This document shows, piece after piece, positions 44,345 through 53,821 of a stretch of 64,000 nt of DNA. Position 1 is the first letter of the stretch, and each line of letters opens with the position of its first letter. Under the pieces are notes generated by a model, which saw nothing but the letters and a program-made list of their open reading frames with translations, had not been told where the DNA came from and searched no databases. Origin of the DNA: Desulfurispirillum indicum S5. GTDB taxonomy: Bacteria; Chrysiogenota; Chrysiogenetes; Chrysiogenales; Chrysiogenaceae. The position numbers and the translations under genes were made by a program. The stretch is taken from NCBI RefSeq assembly GCF_000177635.2, contig NC_014836.1:539501-603500 (forward strand). Direction: 5' to 3'.

Positions 44345-45367
44345 ATGCTCAGGCTTTTCAAGAGGTTTTTCTCCAAAGACATTGCCATGGATCTCGGAAC
44401 GGCCAATTCGCTCATTTTCTGCCGTGGAAAAGGTATTGTACTGAATGAGCCAAGTGTCGTTGCCATTGATCGTTACACGGGAGAAGTCATCGCCTGGGGC
44501 ATGGAGGCCAAGCGCATGCTCGGCCGTACCAATAAGGAAATTGAAGTCATCCGGCCCTTGAAGGATGGGGTTATTGCCAACTTCGATGTCACCAACAAGA
44601 TGATGCGCAAGATGCTGGAGGCAGCCTATAATCGCGCCCACCTGGTGCACCCGCGCATGATCATCTGTGTGCCTGCTGGCATTACTTCCGTCGAGAAACG
44701 GGCGGTTATTGATGCTGCCGAACAGTCTGGAGCCCGTGAGTGCTTTCTCATTGAAGAGCCTATGGCCGCGGCTATCGGTGCAGGACTTCCCATATCCGAA
44801 CCCACGGGCAGCATGATTGTGGATATTGGTGGAGGCACCACCGAGGTGGCAGTGATCAGCCTTGGCGGCATTGCCTACTCTGAAAGCATGCGGGTGGCCG
44901 GCGATGAGATCAACGAGGCCATTATCCGGTATCTGCGCCTGGAGCATAACCTGCTGGTGGGTGAAAACCTTGCCGAGCAGGTGAAAATCGCCATCGGGAG
45001 TGCCTATCCCCTGGAGCAGGAGCTCACCTATACCGTCAAAGGACGCAGCGTGGAGACGGGCATACCCGCTTCCAAGGAGATCAGCAGTCAGGAAATTCGC
45101 GAAGCCATTCGCGAACCGGTGGATGTCATCATGAAGACCGTCTTCCGCGCTCTGGAGAAGACGAGCCCCGAACTTATCTCCGACGTGGCCGATTATGGGA
45201 TCGTTATCACCGGTGGCGGCGCGCTGTTGCGTAACCTCAATGTCTATGTGGAAAAGGTTACCGGCGTCAATGTCATCATCGCCGATGATCCACTGACCAG
45301 CGTGGTGCGGGGCACCGGCTGGGCCCTTGAGGATATGGCGACCTATCGGGATGTCTTTGTGAACTGA
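44345..45367 (+). CDS. mreB: Rod shape-determining protein MreB
   Basis: A 340-residue bacterial actin that directs side-wall peptidoglycan synthesis. The actin-fold motifs are AMDLGTANSL (phosphate 1), EPMAAAIGAGLP, IVDIGGGTTEVAVISLGG (phosphate 2) and TGGGALLRN (adenosine). AAGGGT precedes the ATG. No mreC, mreD or rodA follow directly; an Rrf2 gene does, about 65 bases on. It is close to MreB length and could be a second MreB or Mbl paralogue of this genome. I see no clear promoter in the 190-bp gap upstream. Confidence 0.95.
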   Translation: MLRLFKRFFSKDIAMDLGTANSLIFCRGKGIVLNEPSVVAIDRYTGEVIAWGMEAKRMLGRTNKEIEVIRPLKDGVIANFDVTNKMMRKMLEAAYNRAHLVHPRMIICVPAGITSVEKRAVIDAAEQSGARECFLIEEPMAAAIGAGLPISEPTGSMIVDIGGGTTEVAVISLGGIAYSESMRVAGDEINEAIIRYLRLEHNLLVGENLAEQVKIAIGSAYPLEQELTYTVKGRSVETGIPASKEISSQEIREAIREPVDVIMKTVFRALEKTSPELISDVADYGIVITGGGALLRNLNVYVEKVTGVNVIIADDPLTSVVRGTGWALEDMATYRDVFVN

Positions 45368-45431
45368 CTCCCGGCGCTCTCTGTCCTGTCTGTCCGAATT
45401 CCCACTTTCCGGCGCACGCCACGGAGGTTCT

Positions 45432-45875
45432 GTGTCTACTTTCATTCGCAAGGAAACCGACTACGCCCTGCGTATTGCCGTCTACCTGGCCAATAAGCAG
45501 GAACGTGTCAAGGTTTCGGAAATATGTCAGAAGCTGAATCTCACCAAGCCCGTCGTGATCAAAGTCATTCAGATGCTGAAGCGTCACGGCTTGGTCGCGT
45601 CAAAAACCGGGAAATATGGGGGACTGAGCCTTGCCCACCCACCGGAAGAGATCAGCGTGTACGATGTCCTGGTCTCCATGAGTGCTGACCACAGCATCAA
45701 CACCTGCCTGGAGGACGCCTCGTTCTGTCAGCTGCAGCCCATCTGCCGCATATCGCGGTTTTTCTGTGATATTCAGCGGGATTTCAATGCGCGCCTGAAA
45801 TCCGTGAAGCTGGCGGGGCTGACTTTCGATGATGAGCAGCTTGAGGCGTTGCAGCGGGTGAAGGCATTATCGTGA
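45432..45875 (+). CDS. Rrf2 family iron-sulfur transcriptional regulator
   Basis: A 147-residue Rrf2 protein starting at GTG after GGAGG. The N-terminal winged helix begins FIRKETDYALRIAVYLA. Three cysteines, Cys92, Cys99 and Cys105 (Cx6Cx5C), match the [2Fe-2S] or [4Fe-4S] ligands of IscR/NsrR/RirA proteins, and Cys112 is extra. It probably senses Fe-S status, NO or redox. The 3' end overlaps the methyltransferase start by 4 bases. No isc or suf genes are in the window. Confidence 0.9.
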   Translation: MSTFIRKETDYALRIAVYLANKQERVKVSEICQKLNLTKPVVIKVIQMLKRHGLVASKTGKYGGLSLAHPPEEISVYDVLVSMSADHSINTCLEDASFCQLQPICRISRFFCDIQRDFNARLKSVKLAGLTFDDEQLEALQRVKALS

Positions 45876-47125
45876 GTGCCGCTTCCGCCAAGGTCTATCT
45901 GCGAGAAACGGCCGGAATACTGACCGCCTTTTTCTCCGCTCAGCCTTTTTCCATCAAAGCCGTACTGGGAAAACTTCCGCCTGAACAGCGGGGAAACTTC
46001 AGGGAGATGGTGAGTGGCGCTTTTCGTCAGCTCCTTTTACTTGAATCCATCCTGAAGGCTTCCTGTGACCGTCCGTTGCGGGAGCTGGAGCCATTTGTCA
46101 AAGCTCTCCTGGTGCTTTCAGTGTACCGTATCTACTTTCTGCAGGACCCTGATTATACGGTGGTGGACGAAGCGAACGGGCTTTGTGCTCACGATGGGCA
46201 GAAAAGTTTTGTCAATGGCGTGCTGCGCAATGTGACGCGCTACCGCAAGCCCCTTGAGCATTTCATCTATCACGGTAAAGATACGGATCGTCACCTCAGC
46301 GAACGCTTCAGCGTGCCCCGGTGGATCGTTGAAGAGCTGCGCGTTTCCCGTGGGGACTATGCATCCATTCTGGAGGGCCTGAATCAACCCCAGAAAACCT
46401 TTGTGCGCAATGGCCGATATCTGCGACGCGCTGCCACTGTTCAGGATGATCTGCGTCAGGGAGCGGCGGTGATATCGCCGGGCGGTTTTCTGTCGGTGCT
46501 GCACCTGGGGGTGGGGTCCGGGCACGATGTCCTCGACATGGGGTGCGCGCCTGGGGCAAAGTTCTTTCTGTTGCAGGAGCTAGATCCTCGCTCACTGACC
46601 GGGTGCGATATTTCTGTGAAAAGACTTGGGACAATGTATGCCGAGGCGGAGCGCCTTGGTTTGCCGAGGCCCCATCTGATCTGCGGTGACGGTATGAGTC
46701 CGCCTTTTGCGGACGAGAGTTTTGATCGCCTCTATCTGGATGTTCCCTGCACCGCCAGTGGCACCTTCACCAAGCATCCGGAGGGAAAGTTTCTGCGGAC
46801 ACCCCAGGGACTGGAGGAGCTGCTGGTGACTCAGCGGGCGCTGCTGGCCCGGACTTTTCACCTGCTCAGACCCGGTGGGGTCCTGTGCTATGCCACCTGC
46901 TCCGTATTCGACCGGGAAAACGATGGTGTGGTTGCCTGGTTCTGTGCCCAGGAGTCACGGGCACGTGTTCTGCGCCCATCAGTCGGCCTCGAGGATGTTG
47001 ACGCCAGTTGCCGTCACCTGCTGGCAGACTCCCTGGAGATCACCCCCCATGGCTTTTTTCTGAATCCCGCTGCCCATGGTCTGGATGGCTTTTATTTCAG
47101 CTTCATTGAGCGGCAGCAACCATAA
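45872..47125 (+). CDS. RsmB/NOP-family rRNA (cytosine-C5) methyltransferase
   Basis: A 417-residue protein with an N-terminal NusB-like RNA-binding domain (residues about 1-130) and a C-terminal SAM-dependent domain. SAM motif: VLDMGCAPGAKFFLLQEL. The two active cysteines of m5C methyltransferases are in DVPCTASG (near 293) and YATCSVFDREN (near 343). It starts with GTG overlapping the Rrf2 stop (GTGA). The modified site on 16S rRNA (position 967 for RsmB) is inferred from the family only. Confidence 0.88.
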   Translation: MSAASAKVYLRETAGILTAFFSAQPFSIKAVLGKLPPEQRGNFREMVSGAFRQLLLLESILKASCDRPLRELEPFVKALLVLSVYRIYFLQDPDYTVVDEANGLCAHDGQKSFVNGVLRNVTRYRKPLEHFIYHGKDTDRHLSERFSVPRWIVEELRVSRGDYASILEGLNQPQKTFVRNGRYLRRAATVQDDLRQGAAVISPGGFLSVLHLGVGSGHDVLDMGCAPGAKFFLLQELDPRSLTGCDISVKRLGTMYAEAERLGLPRPHLICGDGMSPPFADESFDRLYLDVPCTASGTFTKHPEGKFLRTPQGLEELLVTQRALLARTFHLLRPGGVLCYATCSVFDRENDGVVAWFCAQESRARVLRPSVGLEDVDASCRHLLADSLEITPHGFFLNPAAHGLDGFYFSFIERQQP

Positions 47126-47153
47126 AAAAAGCCGCTCCGGAGAGCGGCTTTTT
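47126..47153. terminator. Bidirectional terminator between convergent genes
   Basis: GCCGCTC/GAGCGGC is flanked by A and T runs on both sides (AAAAA... and ...TTTTT), between the methyltransferase and the S24 regulator, whose 3' ends meet here. Confidence 0.85.
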
Positions 47154-47171
47154 GTGAAGTTGATGTCTCTG

Positions 47172-47837
47172 TCAGGAGAGCTTCTGCATTTTCCAGAGAA
47201 TCTGGAACAGGCTCAGGCTCTGATCTTCTTCCAGATTATTGGGCAGCATGATGGATTGCCCGCTCAGATCCATGGATGCCAGCAGGACAATGCCTTTGTT
47301 GCTGTAGATCCTGCCCAGGAAAATATCTTCATTCATGACGGCCAGCAGCGGCGTGCCATCGGGAACCGGCAGTGAAGAGATGCGGTTGAGCAGTACCAGG
47401 TCGCCCCGGTTAAGCAGTGGCAGCATGCTTTCGTCGTTTACCTTGACCCAGACCGCCGTTTCCTTGGGGTTGGGTATGGAGGAGACAAGCACCTGGGATA
47501 CGGGCAGGTAGTCAACGGCGGAGCGCTCCTCAAAGATGGAACCGCTGACCTGGTTGACGCCTTCGAACACAGGGAGATTGATAAGGTCAAGCCGCTCTTC
47601 CGCAGGGATATCCTTCTTTTCGACAGGCAGTTGTGGGTCAAAGAGCGCGGCGATGTTAACCTCAAGGGCACTGGCCAGTCGCTCCAGGATGATCAGATTG
47701 AGTTTGCGCTTTCCGGTCTCGATCTGGCGCACATAGGAGCCCTCGATTCCGACCGCTTCTCCGAGCTTCTCGGAAGACAAGCGTTTACTTTTGCGTATAA
47801 TGCGTATTTTCCTGCCGATGATCTCAGAAATATTCAT
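47172..47837 (-). CDS. XRE-family regulator with S24 (LexA/CI-like) C-terminal domain
   Basis: A roughly 221-residue repressor. The N-terminal XRE helix-turn-helix (KLGEAVGIEGSYVRQIETGKR) is followed by a linker and a C-terminal peptidase S24 fold. The nucleophile Ser is present in VNDESMLPLLNRGDLVL, but the general-base Lys of the usual VKR motif is replaced (FLGRIYS), so self-cleavage is doubtful. The ATG at 47837 is a weak start; a GTG at 47852 adds five residues. No phage genes are near, so it is probably a chromosomal regulator. The 295-bp gap beyond it (47838-48132) holds AT-rich sequence but no gene. Confidence 0.82.
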   Translation of the reverse strand: MNISEIIGRKIRIIRKSKRLSSEKLGEAVGIEGSYVRQIETGKRKLNLIILERLASALEVNIAALFDPQLPVEKKDIPAEERLDLINLPVFEGVNQVSGSIFEERSAVDYLPVSQVLVSSIPNPKETAVWVKVNDESMLPLLNRGDLVLLNRISSLPVPDGTPLLAVMNEDIFLGRIYSNKGIVLLASMDLSGQSIMLPNNLEEDQSLSLFQILWKMQKLS

Positions 47838-48132
47838 GGAAGTCCGCACCACTTTCTTCGTATTTTCTCCAGCGGCTACTGCTGGCGGTATGTTACAGAA
47901 AAATCTCTTGTTCCACTATTCGCTATGTATCACGAAGCGCTCGGGACTCTTCTGAGTGTCACACGCAATTGTTACTTCTATATCACAAAGCGGGGTAATA
48001 CCCAAGGATAATTAGTTCTCTCAAAAAAAAATATTACGTAACATGACGCTGAGCCCCAATAAGGGATGGTGTTGCGGTATAGAGTGGCGGTCGTGGGTTG
48101 AAACAATATGGCGGCGGTGTGACAGGTTGCGC

Positions 48133-50385
48133 TCAGGTGCGCAGGCCGAAGCCGAAATAGATGCTGCTGTCCACCTCATCGCCACGGGTATAGTCTTCGC
48201 TGTAGCGTATGACCCAGTAGAAGCAGTCGTTTTCGTACAGGGCGCTCAGGCTTCCACGGGCCGGATCCAGTTTGCGGATGGAGTCCTGAAAGTGCTCTTC
48301 CTGGGCCGTGTACTCGTACTCTGCACTGAGCGTCCAACGGGGAATCGCTGTGAGGGTCAGGGCGAGGGTATTGTAATCAAATCCGGGCTCGTTTCTGGCA
48401 GCATTGCGATAGCGAGTATACTGGTGGTCCGTGGAGAGGGTCAGGGCATCCGCAATGGTGTAGCCAAGACGCAGCCGCTGACGCAGGGCCTCATCTTCAT
48501 GGGGGTCGTAGAGAACCTGCCAGGTGGTATGGAATCCTCCGAAGCCCAGGCTGGTATCGCTGACCATGTCGCCGCTGCGCTTTTCCACAGAGTTGGTGGG
48601 TGCGAAGGCCTGGGAGAGGCTGTGGGTCATGGTGGCGCGCCCGTAACGCAGGGTGTTGACCAGGCGGGGTACAAAGAGCACGGTGGTCTGTGTGTCGTCA
48701 TAGAGGCGATAGCCCAGGGGCTGGGCGCTGAAAAATGGGAGCAGGTCGCGATCGGAACCCGTTCGGCCAGATTCACCCACAGAGTCAAAGTCTGCTTCCA
48801 GGCGTATGGAGTGGCGCAGCTGTCCAAAGGTGGCGGCGGGCTCCACGGTGTTGAAGCGGGCCTGGGCAAAGGGCAGGAGGTAGGCGAACCCGTCTTCATC
48901 CTGGCGGTACCAGGGGGCATTGGTTTTCTGCTCATCCAGGGAGAAAAAGGCTGTGGGGAGTCCATCCTGCTCCATCTCCCGTATCGCATCGGCCCGGATG
49001 CCGATGCGGGCTTCCATGGCCCAGTACTGACTGTGAACGGGCTTGGCCACAAAGGCGCTGAGGTTGGCGTACTGCATGGAGCGTACGCGCTCCTGGCTGC
49101 CCGTATAGACGTAGCGGGAGCGATAGCGGTCGAAGTAATCGTAGCTGCGTACACCGGAGTCAGCGGCAATCAGGTCGTAGTCGCGGGTGATCTGATCCTT
49201 CTCCACCTGTCCCGTGCGCAGATTGCCACCCAGTTGCCACTGGTCGCCGATACGTCCCAGGACCAGCGAGATTTCGGGTTCCCTGGCGACGGAGACTTCG
49301 CCCATGCGATTTCCCGGCAAGCGGCGGTACTGCTGCTTCTGATCCACCAGGATGGTTGTGGCCAGCCGTGGCGTCTCGTGGGTCAGGGCAATATGGCTCC
49401 AGTAGCGGTGATTGTCGAAGAGATGAAACTCTCCGTCGATGGCCTGTTCGTCTTTCAGGTAATCCTTGACAAAGTCCATATCGGAAACGCGGTCGTACTG
49501 GAGGTTGAATTTCCAGTGGTCAGTCTGTATCCCGTAGGTGGCGTAGGTTCGGAAACGATCGGGATCGTCCACGGTGGTGTTGTTTTCGCTGATGCGCCGG
49601 TGGGAGAAGAAAGCATCGCCATGGGCAGAGTCGCGGTAACGGTATTCTCCCCCGTAGAGCAGTCCAGTGCGCGTATGCACGTTGGCAAAGACGGAGATAT
49701 CGGACTGGTCATCCAGGGTGTGGTAGTAGGTGTTGTGAATGCCCAGCCCCGTGGTGTTGCCGCTGCTGAAGGATGGCACGAGAAAGCCGGACTGTCGCTG
49801 ATTCTTGACGGGGTAAATCATATAGGGGACGTAGAGCAGAGGAACGCCCGAGAGGCTGAAGGTGACTCCCCGGGCCTGCAGATACTCCTCACTGGTAACG
49901 GTGGCGCTGCGCATGCGGAATGCCCATGAAATGGCATCACCACGGCAGGCGCTGTAGACACTGTCCTGCACCTCGTAAGTGGCAGGCCCGGTTTTCCGCA
50001 GCTCCCGGCTGGTCAGGGTATGTCGCTCGCTGAAGAAGAGCACTGAGCAGCTGGCACTGCCAGTGAACTCGCGGGTGTCCAGGGTTATCTCGTCGGCTTC
50101 GAGAACCTGTTCACCTGCGCCCTCCAGGAGTTCAGACACCTCTTTGCTTCGCACGACGACATTCCCCCGGAGCAGGGCCGTGTGGTTTGCCTGATTGAGG
50201 AAGATCTCATCCGCCTGGATATGGTAGAGCGGCGAAATCATTTCCACAGATCCCCAGGCGTGCATATCGCCAGTGGCCTCGTTGTAGTTCATGGAGTCGG
50301 CATGCAGGGTGATGGTCTGCTGCGTGGCCCAGAGCGGAGTACTCCAGAGAAGGACGACCACCAGGCAGAATTGCCAGTGTCGCAC
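48133..50385 (-). CDS. lptD: LPS-assembly protein LptD
   Basis: A 750-residue outer-membrane protein that inserts LPS into the outer leaflet. Signal peptide (LVVVLLWSTPLWA) at about 1-22, OstA/LptA-like beta-jellyroll in residues about 25-200 (ITLHADSMNYNEATGDMHAW), then a long beta-barrel to the end (FGFGLRT). LptD motifs YVPYMIYPVKNQRQSGFLVP are clear. GTG at 50385, one base after the folC stop, is the likely start; an earlier ATG would overlap folC by 29 bases. The disulfide cysteines typical of enteric LptD are mostly lacking. Chromosomal linkage to folC is unusual to me. Confidence 0.92.
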   Translation of the reverse strand: MRHWQFCLVVVLLWSTPLWATQQTITLHADSMNYNEATGDMHAWGSVEMISPLYHIQADEIFLNQANHTALLRGNVVVRSKEVSELLEGAGEQVLEADEITLDTREFTGSASCSVLFFSERHTLTSRELRKTGPATYEVQDSVYSACRGDAISWAFRMRSATVTSEEYLQARGVTFSLSGVPLLYVPYMIYPVKNQRQSGFLVPSFSSGNTTGLGIHNTYYHTLDDQSDISVFANVHTRTGLLYGGEYRYRDSAHGDAFFSHRRISENNTTVDDPDRFRTYATYGIQTDHWKFNLQYDRVSDMDFVKDYLKDEQAIDGEFHLFDNHRYWSHIALTHETPRLATTILVDQKQQYRRLPGNRMGEVSVAREPEISLVLGRIGDQWQLGGNLRTGQVEKDQITRDYDLIAADSGVRSYDYFDRYRSRYVYTGSQERVRSMQYANLSAFVAKPVHSQYWAMEARIGIRADAIREMEQDGLPTAFFSLDEQKTNAPWYRQDEDGFAYLLPFAQARFNTVEPAATFGQLRHSIRLEADFDSVGESGRTGSDRDLLPFFSAQPLGYRLYDDTQTTVLFVPRLVNTLRYGRATMTHSLSQAFAPTNSVEKRSGDMVSDTSLGFGGFHTTWQVLYDPHEDEALRQRLRLGYTIADALTLSTDHQYTRYRNAARNEPGFDYNTLALTLTAIPRWTLSAEYEYTAQEEHFQDSIRKLDPARGSLSALYENDCFYWVIRYSEDYTRGDEVDSSIYFGFGLRT

Positions 50386-50386
50386 C

Positions 50387-51628
50387 TCAGCACTCCCAGG
50401 CCATATGAGGTTCAAGCAGGGGCAGGATTTCGCCCAGCAGGTAGATGGATCCGGTGATAACCAGGGAGTAATGTTTCCCTTCGGCCAGGATGTTGTCCAC
50501 CATGGAGATACCCTTCATGGGGCCCTGGACAACCATGACGCGGCTGTGGTCCAGGTGGGACACCAGGGAGAAGAGCTCCTGGAAGGTCTTGCGGCCGCGA
50601 TGGTGCTTCAGGGGGAAGAGCACGATGATGTCAAAGGACTCCCAGAAGGCTTTGGTGATGGGGTCCAGCTCGCGGTCTGCCAGCAGGGTGGTGATCAGCA
50701 CGGTTTTGTGTCCGCCACGGCGGGCGTGTTCCAGAATATGGGAACCCATCTTTTCCAGGGCCGGGGGGTTGTGGGCGCTGTCCATGAGGGCCGGATTGCC
50801 CCGGTAGCAGAAGGGCTGCATGCGGCCGAAAACCCGGGTACGGGCCACTTCCTCCAGCAGGTTTGTATCGGTGATGTCCATGGCGGCCAGAAAGGCCGCA
50901 GCCAGGCGAAAGTTCTCCTCGAAATAGGGGTAGCTGAGGGCAGCACCCACAGTTTCGGGCAGCTGCCAGGCGGATGCATCCACCAGCTGTGATTTCGTAT
51001 CAGTGGCCTTCTGCCTGGCCAGCTCTCCCCAGGCCGCGCTGGCATCGGTTACCAGTAGGGTCTTCTCCTTGAGAATGGCCAGCTTCTCTTTGGCAATAGT
51101 CTCGATGTCTTTTCCCAGAATGGCCACATGCTCCAGGGCGATGGTGGTGACGATGGAGGCGAAGTTGGGGTGCACGTTGGTGGAGTCCAGGCGACCGCCC
51201 AGTCCCACTTCAATGACGGCGATATCGCACTGGTGGCGGGCGTAGTAGCGGGCACCCACCACCGTCATCATCTCGAAGAAGGTCAGGTGAACCTGGTTGT
51301 TCTCGCAGGCCTCGAAGGTCTCCTCCAGCAGCTGGCGCAGCTCTTCGTCCTCGATGGGCCTGCCGCCAATGCTGATGCGTTCATTGAGGCGCACAACATG
51401 GGGCGAGCTGAAGAGGCCGGTTTTATAGCCTGCCAGCTGCAGGCCGCGATGGATGTAGGCAGACGTGGTTCCCTTGCCGTTGCTGCCCGCCACCAGGATG
51501 CTGCGGTACTGGTGGTGGGGATTGCCGAAGAGGGCCATGGCGCGGGTGGTGTTTTCCAGGCCCAGTTTCACGTGGCCTTCGGTGCGCTTGAGCAGCTGCT
51601 CCAGATAGTGATTCATGTCAGTGGGCAT
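50387..51628 (-). CDS. folC: Bifunctional folylpolyglutamate synthase / dihydrofolate synthase
   Basis: A roughly 413-residue Mur-ligase-family enzyme that adds glutamate to folates. The P-loop VAGSNGKGTTSAYIHRGLQ (about residues 45-63), SSPHVVRLNERISI, and VIEVGLGGRLDSTNV are family hallmarks. The C-terminal domain has the substrate region MDSAHNPPALEKMG. The ATG at 51628 has AGGTG 7 bases upstream and overlaps miaB by 11 bases. An ATG at 51616 right after the miaB stop is the alternative. Confidence 0.95.
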   Translation of the reverse strand: MPTDMNHYLEQLLKRTEGHVKLGLENTTRAMALFGNPHHQYRSILVAGSNGKGTTSAYIHRGLQLAGYKTGLFSSPHVVRLNERISIGGRPIEDEELRQLLEETFEACENNQVHLTFFEMMTVVGARYYARHQCDIAVIEVGLGGRLDSTNVHPNFASIVTTIALEHVAILGKDIETIAKEKLAILKEKTLLVTDASAAWGELARQKATDTKSQLVDASAWQLPETVGAALSYPYFEENFRLAAAFLAAMDITDTNLLEEVARTRVFGRMQPFCYRGNPALMDSAHNPPALEKMGSHILEHARRGGHKTVLITTLLADRELDPITKAFWESFDIIVLFPLKHHRGRKTFQELFSLVSHLDHSRVMVVQGPMKGISMVDNILAEGKHYSLVITGSIYLLGEILPLLEPHMAWEC

Positions 51629-52943
51629 GGGCAAGCACCTCGCCGTACAGGGTAAACTCACGGGTTTCGTTGATATGGACATCCACCAGCCTGCCGATCA
51701 GCTCCGCACCACCAGCAAAGTGAACAATGGTATTGAAGTCGGTGCGCCCTGCCAGCATGGCGGGATTATTTTTTGAAGCGCCCTCCACCAGCACCCCCAG
51801 GGTGGTGCCCAGGTAGGTCTGCTGCAGGCGGTGGGAGATGGACTGCTGGGCGGCAAAGAGGCGGTTGAGGCGCTCGTTCATCACCTCAAAGGGCACCTGA
51901 TCAGCCATGGTGGCGGCTTTGGTCTCGGGTCGCACCGAGTAGTTAAAGCCGAAAATCTGCTTGTACTCCACCTGCTCCAGGATATCCATGGTCTGCAGGA
52001 AATCCTCCTCGGTCTCGCCGGGAAAGCCCACCAGGAAGTCGGAAGACAGAGCCACGCCGGGAATCCGCTCCTTGAGCCGGGCGATCTTTGCCAGGTACTC
52101 CTCGCGGGTATAGCCCCGGTTCATCAGCTTCAGGATGCGGTTGGAGCCAGCCTGGATGGGCAGGTGGAGGTATTTGCACACCCGGGGCAGGGCCATGGCT
52201 TCCATCATGGCTTCGCTGAAATCCTTGGGGTGGGAGGTGACAAAACGGATGCGCTGCAATTCGGGGATATCGTGCACCAGGTGCAGGAGCTGTGGAAAGT
52301 CCACCAGCGCCCCTGCCTTGTCCTGCCAGCGATAAGAGTTCACATTCTGCCCCAGCAGGGTGACTTCCCGTACGCCATCGTCCACCAGCTGACGGATTTC
52401 CGCCAGGATGGAAGGCGCCGAGCGGGAGCGCTCCCGCCCTCGGGTATAGGGCACGATGCAGTAGGAACAGTAGTTATCGCAGCCGTTCATGATAGTCACG
52501 AAAGCCTTCATGGCATCTTCGCGCTGGCTGGGCATATCGTACTCGCTCTCGAAAAACTCATCTTCCACCCGGCAGGTGCGTTTGCCCTGCTGCGCCTCGG
52601 CGATAAAGTCCATGAGACCGGAGATATTGTTCACGCCGAAGACGATATCGATCAGGGGATTTTTGCGCAGAATACCCTCGCGCTGTACCTGGGGAATGCA
52701 GCCGCACAGGGCGATCCTGAAGCCGGGGTGGCGCTCCTTCTGACCGCGCAGGCGCCCGATGTCGGAGAAGACCTTCTGCTCCGCCTTCTCACGCACACTG
52801 CAAGTATTGAAAATTGCCAGATCGGCCTCTTTCACATCGCTGACCATCTCGTAGCCGTGGGCCACGAGAATGCCGCGAATGCGCTCGGAGTCGCCGGAGT
52901 TCATCTGGCAGCCGTAGGTTTTGATAAAAGCGCGCTGGGTCAT
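51618..52943 (-). CDS. miaB: tRNA-2-methylthio-N6-dimethylallyladenosine synthase
   Basis: A 441-residue radical-SAM methylthiotransferase that thiomethylates A37 of tRNA. The N-terminal UPF0004 domain has three cluster cysteines (YGCQMN, NTCSVREKA, ALCGCIPQ). The radical-SAM motif CDNYCSYCIVPYTRGRERSR holds the CxxxCxxC cluster. The C-terminal TRAM domain runs from about 375. GAGG precedes the ATG. It is the first gene of the miaB-folC-lptD run. Confidence 0.96.
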   Translation of the reverse strand: MTQRAFIKTYGCQMNSGDSERIRGILVAHGYEMVSDVKEADLAIFNTCSVREKAEQKVFSDIGRLRGQKERHPGFRIALCGCIPQVQREGILRKNPLIDIVFGVNNISGLMDFIAEAQQGKRTCRVEDEFFESEYDMPSQREDAMKAFVTIMNGCDNYCSYCIVPYTRGRERSRSAPSILAEIRQLVDDGVREVTLLGQNVNSYRWQDKAGALVDFPQLLHLVHDIPELQRIRFVTSHPKDFSEAMMEAMALPRVCKYLHLPIQAGSNRILKLMNRGYTREEYLAKIARLKERIPGVALSSDFLVGFPGETEEDFLQTMDILEQVEYKQIFGFNYSVRPETKAATMADQVPFEVMNERLNRLFAAQQSISHRLQQTYLGTTLGVLVEGASKNNPAMLAGRTDFNTIVHFAGGAELIGRLVDVHINETREFTLYGEVLAHAH

Positions 52944-52949
52944 GTATTC

Positions 52950-53206
52950 CTCGTCAGTGCATGTAAAGAAGAGAAGAGTCTCTCACGCCAAGTCCGCAAA
53001 GGCACCAAGAAAGGCATGCGGCAAAACAAAGACAATCTTCTCTCGCAAAGCCGCAGAGAACGCCAAGAAGATGGTCAGCCAAATCAAGTCTTCTTGTATT
53101 TCCCCTGCGTCCTTCTCTGTCGTTGTTCACCGTGAAGAGTTCCTTCTCCTCCTTGGCGAACTTTGCGTCTTGAGTAAGCGCAGCGAACGGGCGTGAGAAA
53201 TGCCCT
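52950..53206. repeat. Block C-like repeat sequence between miaB and sua5
   Basis: Contains the same kind of text as the 13-20 kb island: TCTCACGCCAAGTCCGCAAA, GGCACCAAGAAAGGC, and an end with GCGCAGCGAACGGGCG. No gene or B element. Confidence 0.6.
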
Positions 53207-53821
53207 TTATTTTTTTATGAACACGGCACGCAACTGTGCCTCAGGTATTACCCCTTCCCGGTACACCCGCAGCTCCCCGTCGTCCCAGCCAATGACCGTG
53301 GAAGGCACACTGCTGGTGCTGGGGTCGTCCATGATGATGGCGTCGGGCTGCAGGTGCAGGCACGCTTCGGCGCTCATGGCCGGGGCTTCGCCGCTGCGGT
53401 TGGCGCTGGTGGCGATCATGGGGCCGGCGTAGTCAATGACGGTTTTCAGCAGACGGTGGGAGGTAATGCGTGCCGCCACCCGGCCTTTGCCGTCCAGTAC
53501 ACCGCTGGGGAAGGGAACTCTGGCAGTCAGGGCCACGGTCAGTGGTCCGGGCCAGAAATGCTCCAGCAGAACCTCCAGTTCCGCCGGAATCTCCAGGTAG
53601 CGCTCCACCTGCTGGCGGTGGGCAAACAAAACCGGTAAGGGAGCACCCTGGGGGCGCCCCTTGACCTGGAAGACTTCGTCGGCAACTTTCTGGCTGGTGG
53701 CCAGCCCACCAAGGCCATAGAGGGTTTCGGTGGGAAAGCACAGCAGGCTTTCGGCCTTGACGGTCTTGACGATGTGCAGCAGCTGGCTGAAAACCAGGAA
53801 TTCCGTGTGGACGGTGCTCAC
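53207..53821 (-). CDS. Threonylcarbamoyl-AMP synthase (Sua5/YrdC family)
   Basis: A roughly 204-residue YrdC-domain protein that makes threonylcarbamoyl-AMP for the t6A modification of tRNA. Typical motifs are CFPTETLYGLGG (residues about 28-39), VKGRPQGAPLPVL (the KxR element), the WPGPLTVAL block and TSANRSGEAP (the SxN motif). GTG at 53821 has AGGAG 8 bases upstream and overlaps purE by 4 bases; a GTG at 53830 is less likely. It is the TsaC-type short form, without the Sua5 C-terminal domain. Confidence 0.93.
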   Translation of the reverse strand: MSTVHTEFLVFSQLLHIVKTVKAESLLCFPTETLYGLGGLATSQKVADEVFQVKGRPQGAPLPVLFAHRQQVERYLEIPAELEVLLEHFWPGPLTVALTARVPFPSGVLDGKGRVAARITSHRLLKTVIDYAGPMIATSANRSGEAPAMSAEACLHLQPDAIIMDDPSTSSVPSTVIGWDDGELRVYREGVIPEAQLRAVFIKK

